Below, in pieces: positions 23,093-32,358 of a stretch of DNA of 64,000 nucleotides; position 1 is the first letter of the stretch, and each line of letters starts with the position of its first letter. The notes under the pieces were generated by a model. It saw nothing but the letters and a program-made list of their open reading frames with translations. It was not told where the DNA came from and ran no database searches. Position numbers and translations under genes: made by a program. The DNA comes from Circinella umbellata (taxonomy: Eukaryota; Mucoromycota; Mucoromycetes; Mucorales; Lichtheimiaceae), in the NCBI GenBank assembly GCA_025093555.1, contig JAIWNF010000005.1, positions 496,001 to 560,000 of the forward strand, written 5' to 3'.

Positions 23093-26000
23093 CTATATAA
23101 AATAAACTTTCCGTGCAGAATCTAAAAAGTTATTTACCTGTAATGTACAAAGTGCCTCATAGCAACTTAGGAGTACGCTGAAATCGTTGCGATCTCGCGG
23201 AATATAATAAACAGATAAAGGAACTAACCGGTAGATACTTGATAATGCAAATCCATAACAAATAAAGTACTTCGAAATCCTATTATAACACGGCTGGTTA
23301 TGAGCTCGATCTTTATATAATACTTTCACTGTACTATAATACTTTATTCAATGAACCTCACCTTCGATCAACAATCCTAGAACAGTTATATCTGCATCAT
23401 CAATACCATCCTCAATCATCTTGTCTAATGAGTCTTTCATTTCATTGGCAAGTTTTATTAAATCTGGTCGACTTCCATTGTAGACTTTCTGGGGGGCTTT
23501 ATCTCTACCAGTAAGAGACCTTCCGTGGGCATCCAACCGTATTCGAAGTTGACAGACAAGTCAGTGAAAAGGTAAGATTTCTTACCAGAATGTTCAGATT
23601 TAGAAGGTGCTGTTTCATCAGTTCTATGTATAAATATAAATGTTAATAGCACGGTCAAAAAGATAATTTACTACATCATTACCCTTTTCTTGTCAAGATA
23701 TGTGTTTCATCCAAAAATGCAAGCATTAGTGGGTAAACAGCGGAAAACGAAAACGTACTCTCCAATTGGTCGGCTTTCTTGGATAATTTTGGTGAGTAGA
23801 ACTTGATTCTAAAATTGGTGCATATAAAGGTATGAGTATATATACACACATTTTGAAAATTGTATTATATATTCAGATTACGCACATGTTAGTAAGTGAT
23901 TCTTTAATGTGGCTGTTATTTCATCTTCATCATCGCTCAGTTCTTTTGTGATAAGACTACATTCATTGTAATTCTTTTTGCCAGCCTATCATTGATAAAA
24001 AGTTAATTGGTCTTTCTTTTTTCTTTAAAATAAAAAATAATTAAATAATTACCTTTGCAAATTTACTAATTATTGATTCAGTTTTTTCTGGTAATTCGAC
24101 GACAGGATATTTTGTTTTTAGCTGCGCAATTATCACTCTCCAGGTGTCATTGTCAAACCCGTACTCTAACGAAGAATCAGAATGAACACGGCTTACGTCG
24201 TCAAACAAAAAAATACCGTTGATAGACCTAAAAATACAAGTAATTTGACAAGTCAATAAATAGCATGCTGTAAATATTGAAACAGTTACAATTACTCACA
24301 ACTCTTCCTGATGGGTGTCAAGCATAGTACTTTCACATTTTTCTATCGACAACTTTCTGTATTCAAGTAGAGCTTCTGATATGTCTACTTCATTCACTTG
24401 CCACTATAAAAGCAAATATTGACGTAAGGACTATGGTAGATTATAAATAGAACACCTTACCTTTTCTATTCCGTCTTCTAATATGATAACAGGCGCAGTA
24501 TTATGAGAGAGATATGTTGTTAGCTTTTTCTCTAGTCGTAGAATGTTTGGATAAGCAATTAGTATACACTTGGTGACACTTAGCAACGTACTTATAGTAT
24601 GCTATTTATTACATATGTGTTACTTACACGTTTATTAGTTGTAGGTAGGGTTCTTAGTAGACCGATCCGGATCGGATTGGCACCATTTCGAATCCGAACC
24701 GTTTTGAAACGGATCGGATTTTCGGAAATCCGGATTGTCCACGGATTAGAGAATTGCAATTCGAATCCGTTTCGTAAAAATCCGGATTGAATCCGTAATC
24801 CGTAATGCAAAAGAATCAATTAGATGAAAATTTAGGCTATATAGTAGATGTCACAGTAGTTTTTACGAGAGAGGGTATTTTACAAGATTGTGTATGGTAG
24901 TCGTTTGAGATCGTTTAAGAAAAGTAAAACATTGGTAACAGAGGTGCATTATTTTTAGATGATTTTATTATTTTGGTTTGAAAAACATAATAGGAAATAA
25001 ATAAGTTATAATAAAAAAAGAATTGTAGTAATAAAAAGTTATAGTGGGAAAGTTATAGTAGAAAAAAAAAGTTATAGTGATAAAAAAGTTTATAGTGAAA
25101 AAAAAAGTTATGGTGGTGCAGAAAAAAAACATTTATTTATTACATATCGTATTCAGCAACTAATAATTTTGAAGTTTACCTTTTCTGTTTACAACCAAAT
25201 AAAGTTCATAATTCTCTTTATCATTACTACATTAATAAAAATAATAATTAAGTTCATTAATCTCTCTTTTTAATCTTCAATTTTTCTTTTCTATATTAAA
25301 GCCATTACTACTTTTCTTTTCAAATGCTGTCTATTCAAGTATATAATAATATACAAAAACTTAAATTTTCTGTAAAATATAATTACTCTCTTCTTTATTT
25401 GAATATATATGCCTTACCACAGCATTGTTAAAACTTTGATCCATTACTCTATAATTATAATGACGGATCAGAAAAATCCGACGGATCCATAGATCTCAAC
25501 CCGTTTACAATCCAGATTGTAGAATTACGATCCGAATCCGATCCACTCCGTATGAAAAACGGATCGGTTTATGAATCCGGATTGTACTAAGATCCCTAGT
25601 TGTAGGTGTGGAAGGGATGGGTGTAGATAATGATGTTGCTTCTTGTCGATCTCTTTTACTAGAAGATAACTAAATTACATATGATTGATGAATACCGATG
25701 CCAAATGTAACGTTAGTTTTTTTTTTCTTTATTGTTACTTGGAGAGCTTCAGTTTTTATATTACTCACATCCGCGTTTTTTTTCGACCTCATCCCAGTCT
25801 GGTTGCTTGCTATTATAATTCTGTGTATATCGACATGTCAGTAAATTGGTTATGCAAAAGTTTATGTTTCATACCTTGATATTAAATTCTGCAACAGCTT
25901 TACTAAATCTTCTTCCCCAGATGCGCTTGTTTTCTCCTTTCTTGCTGTTCCTTATTATAATATTAGGGTATGCGTCATGGGACCTCTTCAAGGAGATGAT

Positions 26001-26115
26001 ATTTTTTTCCTCGACAAGCTACTTTCTGAAACCTAATATATTGAATTAGTACTAACTCATTCTTTTATATGAGTTACAACTTACTCTTGTCAAAGTTTTG
26101 ATTTTCGTTAGTCAT
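23093..26115 (-). pseudogene. Multi-exon gene family, copy A (interrupted by a hAT-like element)
   Basis: The minus-strand gene runs from an ATG at 26115 (MTNENQNFDK) through about ten short exons to a stop at 23093. Recognisable blocks are ENKRIWGRRFSKAVAEFNIK, VTFGIGIHQSYVIYL, WQVNEVDISEALLEY, GIFLFDDVSRVHSD, KKSYLFTDLSVNFEYGWMP followed by LLLVEIKPP, PDLIKLANEMKDSLDKMIED, VLGLLIEGEV and YYIPRDRNDFSVLL. In my knowledge, the last blocks match a large hypothetical family of Mucorales. The E-I-K triplet preceded by D in LFTDLSV resembles a PD-(D/E)XK nuclease core. That is an inference. Copy A has a premature stop (TAT to TAG) in the second exon compared with copies B and C. The element at 24646-25598 interrupts it between exons. 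Confidence 0.6.
24638..25606. mobile_element. hAT-like non-autonomous element A with 8-bp duplication
   Basis: The element spans 24646-25598 (953 bp) between perfect 8-bp direct repeats GTTGTAGG (24638-24645, 25599-25606). The ends are inverted: TAGGGTTCTTAGTA on the left and TACTAAGATCCCTA on the right, one mismatch. Both sub-terminal regions are crowded with CCGATCC, GGATCGG and ATCCGGAT words in both orientations, as expected for hAT transposase binding. There is no transposase. The homologous site in copy B, near 34340-34365, reads TTAGTTGTAGGTATGG and is the empty site. Confidence 0.9.
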
Positions 26116-27539
26116 AGCAACTACAATCTTTGAGGAAGATTCAAATGCAATCTTGTATTATAGCAGCTTTTATAGCATTGACTGTGGTGGCTGTATTTAA
26201 AAAAACCTAATTATTATGTTTTTTCCTAGATTTCAAATTTTCTTATATATGTAACTTTGTTGTATTATTTAGTCTTATACTTTGACTCTTCCTACTCCAT
26301 TTTTCTTTTCTTTTCCCTACTCTAATTTTATCTATGAGAATACTAAGTTTTATCCTTATTATATACATTATAGTTTATCTTTTTATTAACAGTTATATCA
26401 ATAAATAGCAAATAGTTTAGATATTTAAAGTCAACATACATCAATGGTCTTATAGGTGGTCATCCAAAGCAATGGTAGCCAAGGCAATGGGATATTGATA
26501 TCACACAATACAATCATCATCATAAATAAATAAATAAGCACTGAAAATTTCTTCTTGTATTAGCAGACGTTTAGAAGTGTTTTGCTGCTTTCCAAACATA
26601 CCCAAAATAATAATGAAAAGTTTACTAAATTAAGCTTATGAATGCTAAAAGGTTTGGCTTTCTGGCCATGGGTGGGGGATAACTTTTTTTTCTTTTATTG
26701 TGCATTAGGCTCACATTGAAAAAAAAATTGATAAATCAATAAAAATAGGAAAGGCAAGTGATAAACCAGTTTAGTAAAGATGTTATAGTGAAAAAGAAAT
26801 AGAGAGAATATGAAGAAAGTGTAGATAAAAAATACACATGTGATAAATGAATGGTAATAAACTACTTGGACAATTTAACCACTACTTTTTTCGCATCTTG
26901 ACGGCGTTAGCATTACTATTATCTAAAGTATGTATAGCATTATTTGTTGTTGCTGTGATGTTGAGGAATGTGGTAACCTTGTTGTATTGCATCTCTTATA
27001 TTTAATATTAATGACTGCCCTGTGGGGGATAGGTGGATTGGCTTTTGTTCATTGTACTGATAAAGGTACTACTATGTTTAAAGCATTGATGATATTATTA
27101 GAATTTCGAACTACAGCAGCTTTTTGTTCCATTCGAGGAACCTTTAAAACTGATAATCATAATGTTGACTCAGCTGTTCGCTTTTGAGTTGAAGACTGGA
27201 CTGTTTACGCATGTTTTCACAAAGTGTGTAATCAGTACCAACTGTAGGAATACATGTTCTTTTATCATTCGAACATTTTCGTCCGTTTTTAGCGGTTCCG
27301 GGGCCTTATAATAGTTTGTTTGACCATTAGCTTCAGCTGCCATAGTTTACCAACCTATTCCAAACTGGGTCCGTTGCAGTTGCAAATCATGGGTCTTTCT
27401 CCATGTAAATTTTGGTGAATAGGTGTCACCGTGTATTTCGCACTTTGTTTTTCTTTTAAATTCTGATATTGATTTTCAAGATATTTTTTTTATGAAGAGC
27501 ATTGCGCTGTTAATTTCCAGGGCATGTTTTATACTTGCA

Positions 27540-27579
<40 letters not shown>

Positions 27580-28080
27580 GGTTTGTTGTTGCATATTTCT
27601 GTTGCTTTTCAAAACTGTTTTTATAATAATATTAGCTCTTGAATGTTGTTGACAAATGTTGTTTTCGAATTCTTCCGTATCATTAATGTTGTTATTATAA
27701 GTTTATTGTTGTTGGGTGTTACTGATGTCCAATTTATTTATATCTAATGTTCAGCTAACGTTGTGTGCATAAGAACACTGATATCCAAATAAGAAGTAAC
27801 ATATTCTGTAATACAGAATAGCGCATCCTCATTCGCAGACTGTAAAAGGATTACAGTCTGTAATCCCTTATTCCATCGATTTTATTGGTTGAGAACCTTC
27901 CCCCAACTACCGCCAGTGAGCCAAAGGTTTCTCAAAAAGTAAATTACTCTACAAAATAGTGATTAAATTATAGTTTACCAGACGGGTTTTAAACTCAGAT
28001 AATATGTTACTTACTTTTGATACCAAAATTGAATTTTAAAATAAGTATGCAAAAATGTAATAATAAAAAAGACCAAATTA
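26116..28080. other. Unassigned spacer with fragmentary ORFs
   Basis: No gene is recognised with confidence. On the minus strand around 27180-27400, fragments such as GRKCSNDKRTCIPTVGTDYT with regularly spaced Cys are visible next to frameshifts and stops. They suggest a decayed Cys-rich protein. An (ACT)n microsatellite lies at 27541. A sequence starting TGTTGGGTGTTACTG near 27709 looks LTR-like, but no end or target duplication could be paired with it. Confidence 0.35.
27541..27579. repeat. (ACT)13 microsatellite
   Basis: Thirteen ACT trinucleotides in non-coding DNA. The poly-Tyr reading frame across it is not a gene. Confidence 0.95.
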
Positions 28081-28099
28081 TTTTCAAGAAGAAGTATAT

Positions 28100-28932
28100 A
28101 TGAAAAGAAAATATTATAATATATTATTAACACCTTTTGAAGATTTATATCAATACTTTGTTGATGAAAATAAAGCAATAGATTATTTATTTAATATCAA
28201 TATGTTACAGAAAATAGAGAAATATGAATATTGTAATAATAAGACAGCATATTATAAAAAGTTAAAATATTATAAATGTTTAAATTATCAATATAGACAA
28301 TCAGTTTCAATATTTAAAAATACTATATTTTATAAATCAAATTTACCAACTCATAAAATTTTACATATTCTATATGAATTTTTAAAAAAATCACCTCAAA
28401 ATAGTGCTGCTGTTTCATTAAAGTTAACAGCTGATCAGCTGTTACTATTAGTTATTATTATAACATGTTTGGAAAGTTGATAGTAAATGATACATTAAGA
28501 AATATAAAAACTAATATACTTGGAGGAGAAAATAAAGAAGTTGAAATTGATGAATCTTTATTTGATAAAAGAAAATATAACAAAGGAAAATAAAGCTAAT
28601 GGGGTATAGGTATTAGGTGGGGTAGAAAGAAATACAAAAAAAGTATTTACAATACCAGTAGAAAAACGTGATGAAGAAACATTATTAAAAATATTAAAAA
28701 GTATGTTGGACCTAATACCAAAATAATAACTGATTGTTGGAAAGGATATATTAAGCTTAAAGAAAATGGTTTTCAACATGAAACTGTAAATCATAAGAAA
28801 TATTTCAAAGATCCTACTTCAAAAGCATGTACAAATACAATTGAAAGTACTTGGAATGGCTATAAACGCAGTATTAAGCCACAATATAGAGCAACAAAGC
28901 TTTTATATAATCATTTACTAGAATGTCAATGA
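28100..28932 (+). pseudogene. IS1595/ISXO2-type (Merlin-like) DDE transposase, broken
   Basis: The very AT-rich reading frame starts at 28100. An N-terminal part contains YRQSVSIFKNTIFYKSNLP and THKILHILYEFL. The catalytic part then reads EVEIDESLFDKRKYNKGK, VLGGVER, KVFTIPVEKRDEETLLK, KIITDCWKGYIKL, TVNHKKYF and TNTIESTWNGYKRSI. This order is the DDE_Tnp_IS1595 (ISXO2-like) domain found in bacterial IS1016/IS1595, eukaryotic Merlin elements and many microsporidian genomes. The presumed D, D and E residues are all present. The gene is dead: frameshifts occur near 28440, 28600 and 28690, and a TAG replaces the expected Trp codon in GVWVLGG. Codon use is far more AT-rich than in the flanking host genes, suggesting a foreign or independently evolving source. 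A truncated inverted copy lies at 40393-41086 and shares the same stop. Confidence 0.8.
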
Positions 28933-29160
28933 AAAAAAAAAGTATCATAATTATGATATTTGGAATAAACTATTAGAAGTAACTAAGATAGAAAATAATA
29001 AGTTGTTCAAAAAATATAGGGTAATAAATAAGAATGCTTTATTTAATAAATTAGATTTTACTTCAACAATTAATATAAAAATGATTTAAATATTGTCTAG
29101 AGTACATATAAATTATAAAAAAACTAAATATAATAAAGAAATATATTATACATAATAATA

Positions 29161-29427
29161 ATGAAAAAAAATCCATTTTTGAATCAAAGTTTTTTTAAGG
29201 ATATTAAAAGAAGTTTTGTCCCAACTAAGCTATTCAATCACAATAAGTACAACTTCAATATTGTAGATGTTAATTTTAGAGTAAAAAAAGATAATACTAT
29301 ATATATAATAATAAAGTTAGATTCTGGTAAAAAATATGAACATATATATATATTAAAAAATGATATGGATTATACTAAAAATAATAATATTACTGATAAA
29401 GATGTTGAAATGAAATATGAATCTTAA
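29161..29427 (+). CDS. 88-aa AT-rich ORF of the Merlin-like insert
   Basis: A complete 88-codon frame, Lys/Asn/Ile/Tyr-rich, with a beta-rich middle (NFNIVDVNFRVKKDNTIYII). It contains no motif I recognise. The inverted copy at 39898-40164 is also open and differs by three amino acids (K/E, N/K, K/E), so the frame survived the duplication. It sits downstream of the transposase and may be an accessory gene of the same insert. Confidence 0.4.
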   Translation: MKKNPFLNQSFFKDIKRSFVPTKLFNHNKYNFNIVDVNFRVKKDNTIYIIIKLDSGKKYEHIYILKNDMDYTKNNNITDKDVEMKYES

Positions 29428-29640
29428 AAATTATATATACTAAAATTTAAAAATAAATAGCTGTAATGTTTTTTAATATTTAATTTTAAAATGACTAATC
29501 TATTTTATATAATTATATGTAGAATTCAAAATTTAAAAGTAAAAAAAAATGTAATCTTTATGATATGTATATTAAAGTATAATATAATCGTCTTTTCTAT
29601 TTTTATATATCACTTCACCTATCTTTTCTATAATTTCTTA

Positions 29641-29934
29641 TTAGCTTTTTTTTATTTTTTTTGGGATATGTAATTTACTATGTGTGGAACAAAGATAGTC
29701 AGATTTATTATCACCTATATTTGTTCTTATTTTTTGATGGCACACATAGCCCATTTTCTTTCCACTTTTAAAAACATCTGTACATATATTCGGGCTGCTA
29801 TTTACATACCAGAAGTTTCTTATTTCTGTAACTAGCATTTTTTCTTCAATAATATTTTTCATAAGTTTTTGTTTATTTTTATTTGTATTACATAAAACTT
29901 CATCTTCAAAGTATTTTCTTATAACTTCATTCAT
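29641..29934 (-). CDS. 97-aa ORF with C...C...CxxH motif
   Basis: This 97-residue minus-strand frame starts MNEVIRKYFEDEVL. After an amphipathic N-half it has Cys residues in ICTDVFKSGKKMGYVCHQKI and a terminal DYLCSTHSK, giving C-x13-C-x16-C-x2-H, a likely zinc-binding knuckle. A C...G..C...C..H pattern of this kind is common in small proteins of large DNA viruses and their relatives. That similarity is by pattern only. The inverted copy at 39391-39684 is open with a single I-to-M change. It is oriented against the transposase in the AT-rich insert. Confidence 0.45.
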   Translation of the reverse strand: MNEVIRKYFEDEVLCNTNKNKQKLMKNIIEEKMLVTEIRNFWYVNSSPNICTDVFKSGKKMGYVCHQKIRTNIGDNKSDYLCSTHSKLHIPKKIKKS

Positions 29935-30536
29935 AATATCTTTAATAGAATGAAGCTTTGTCTGTTAGTATATAAGAAAATGTTTCTTTAATAAAACCAT
30001 ATTTGATTAATACTTTTGATGTTCTTTTTTTTTAAGAAAATAAAATTTAATATAGAAATTAATTATATACATAATTTGAATCTCCGAAATGATAATGAAA
30101 GAATAAAATTTAAAAAAAATTATAGGTAATAATAATTTTATTACTATAGATATACTCACTTATGAGTTTGATCTAGGGTTCTTAGTAGACCGATCCGGAT
30201 CGGATTGGCACCATTTCGAATCCGATCCGTTTTGAAACGGATCGGATTTTCAGAAATCCGGATTGTCCACGGATTAGAGAATTGCAATCCGAATCCGTTT
30301 CATGAAAATCCAGATTGAATCTGTAATCCGTAATGCAAAAGAATCAATTAGATGAAAATTTAGACTATATAGTAGATGTCACAGTATTTTTTCATGAGAG
30401 AAGGTATTTTACAAGATTGTGTATAGTAGTCGTTTGAGATCGTTTAAGAAAAGTAAAACATTGGTAACAGAGGTGCATTGTTTTTAGATGATTTTATTAT
30501 TTTGGTTTGAAAAACATAATAGGAAATAAATAAGTT

Positions 30537-30957
30537 TGTTGTATCCAACACATATTATTCATAAAGATAATTATTTGTCATTCTAATTATTAAAGTATAG
30601 CGTATCTTTAATTATGCTTTGCTGACATTTCGTGTATTTCCCTATTTGGACCATGATTTATAAGAACACAGAAGTCCATCTTCTATAATGATATAAGGTT
30701 ACAGCTGCGTAGATATATCATATCGTCAACCGCTCAAAGTCTAATCTTAATATCATTAATCTTATATTCATAATTCACACGGCCATGACAGATATAAATC
30801 TTACGTATACACATATCAATATATCCCACTGATAATAAGATTCATATAAATAGAGATAATATTTTATTTTAATAAACTTCAGTTCAATTATTGTTCTTTT
30901 GGGGCTCGTTGACTTATTTACGTCTCTTTTATTTTATTATATTTGATTGATATAACA
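30537..30957. mobile_element. Solo LTR, 421 bp, 5-bp duplication
   Basis: It starts TGTTGTATCC and ends GATATAACA (TG...CA with TGTT/AACA ends). It is flanked by AAGTT on both sides (30532-30536, 30958-30962). A TATA-like CATATAAATAGAG and a downstream GTTCTTTTGGGGCTCGTTG lie near the 3' end, as in an LTR promoter/R region. The homologous position in hAT element A reads AATAAGTTATAATAAA and is the empty site. The TGTTG start is common in Ty1/copia LTRs. The parent element is not in the window. Confidence 0.85.
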
Positions 30958-31406
30958 AAGTTATAATAAAAAAAGAATTGTAGTAAAAAAAAAATTGTAG
31001 TAATAAAAAGTTATAATATGGGAAAAAAGAAGTTACAATGGAAAAGAAAGTTATAGTTGAAAAAAAATTATAGTGGGAAAGTTATAGTGGGAAAAAAAAG
31101 TTATGGTGGTGCAGTACAAATAAGTTTTTGTGGTAGAAATATAACATGACGTGGACTTTTTTTTTTTTGTGGGGGCGAGTAGTATGCTGAAAAAAAGAGG
31201 TATAAGTTTTACCTTTTCTGTTTACAACCAAATAAATATTCATAATTCTTTTTATCATTACTAGATTAATAAAAATAATAATTAAGTTCATTAATCTCTC
31301 TTTTTAATCTTCAATTTTTGTTTTTTTCTTTTCAAATATTTCTTTTTCTATATTAAAGCCATTACTACTTTTCTTTTCAACTGCTCTATTCAAATATATA
31401 ATAATA

Positions 31407-31495
31407 CGAGCCGCCAAACCGCAGCTCTGGAGGGGTTGACACGAAGCGAAGCAGAGGGGCTCAACCCACGAAGGTGCGAAGGTGAAGAAGGCTCG
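31407..31495 (+). mobile_element. GC-rich mini-element, 89 bp, 12-bp target duplication
   Basis: The CGAGCC...GGCTCG insert contains CGCCAAACCGCAGCTC, GGGGTTGACACGAAGCGAAG and GGTGCGAAGGTGAAGAAGG. It is flanked by TATATAATAATA (31395-31406, 31496-31507). hAT element A has the empty site at 25340-25351, where the same twelve bases occur once. This proves insertion rather than local divergence. Confidence 0.88.
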
Positions 31496-32358
31496 TATAT
31501 AATAATATACAAAAACTTACTCTCTTCTTTATTTGAATATATATATACCTTACCACAGCATTGTTAAAACTTTGATCCATTACTCTATAATTATAATGAC
31601 GGATCAGAAAAATCCGACGGATCCATAGATCTCAATCCGTTTACAATCCGGATTGTAGAATTACGATCCGAATCCGATCCGAATCCGTTGAGACACAATC
31701 CGAATCCGATCCAATCCGTATGAAAAACGGATCGGTTTATAAATCCGGATTGTACTAAGATCCCTAGTTTGATCTGTATAAAATATTTTTACTATACTAT
31801 AATACTTTATTCAATGAGCCTCACCTTTGATCAACAATCCTAGAACAGTTATATCTGCATCATCAATACCATCCTCAATCATCTTGTCTAATGAGTCTTT
31901 CATTTCATTAGCAAGTTTTATTAAATCTGGTCTACTTCTATTGTAGACTTTCTAGGGGGCTTTATCTCTACCAGTAAGAGACCTTCCGTGGGCATCCAAC
32001 CATCTTCAAAGTTGACAGATAAGTCAGTGAAAAGATAAGATTTCTTACTAGAATGTTCAGATTGAGAAGGTGCTTTTTCATCAGTTCTATGTATAAATAT
32101 AAATGTTAATAGCACAGTCAAAAAGATAATTTACTACATCATTACCCTTTTCTTGTCAAGATATGTATTTCATCCAAAAATGCAAGCATTAGTGGGTAAA
32201 CAGCGGAAATCGAAAAAGTACTCTCCAATTGGTCGGCTTTCTTGGATAATTTTGGTGATCAGAACTTGATTCTAAAATTGGTGCATATAAAGGTATGTGT
32301 ATATATACACACATTTTAAAAATTGTATTATATATTCAGATTACACACATGTTATTAA

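Larger units (their letters stand above)
30166..31774. mobile_element. hAT-like non-autonomous element B with 8-bp duplication
   Basis: The element spans 30174-31766 (1593 bp) between perfect 8-bp repeats GTTTGATC (30166-30173, 31767-31774). Its ends are identical to those of element A (TAGGGTTCTTAGTA and TACTAAGATCCCTA). The extra length comes mostly from two nested insertions, a solo LTR (30537-30957) and a GC-rich mini-element (31407-31495). The inverted arm on the right has the uninterrupted site (TATACAGATCAAACTCATAA near 39149-39168), so this insertion happened after the inverted duplication or was lost cleanly there. Confidence 0.92.

Noticed and set aside
27423..27626. Tyr-rich ORF of 67 codons
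   Set aside because: It is only a reading frame across the (ACT)13 microsatellite.
27709..28080. Second solo LTR starting TGTTGGGTGTTACTG
   Set aside because: I found no matching CA end with a 4-6-bp duplication, and no similarity to the 30537-30957 LTR.
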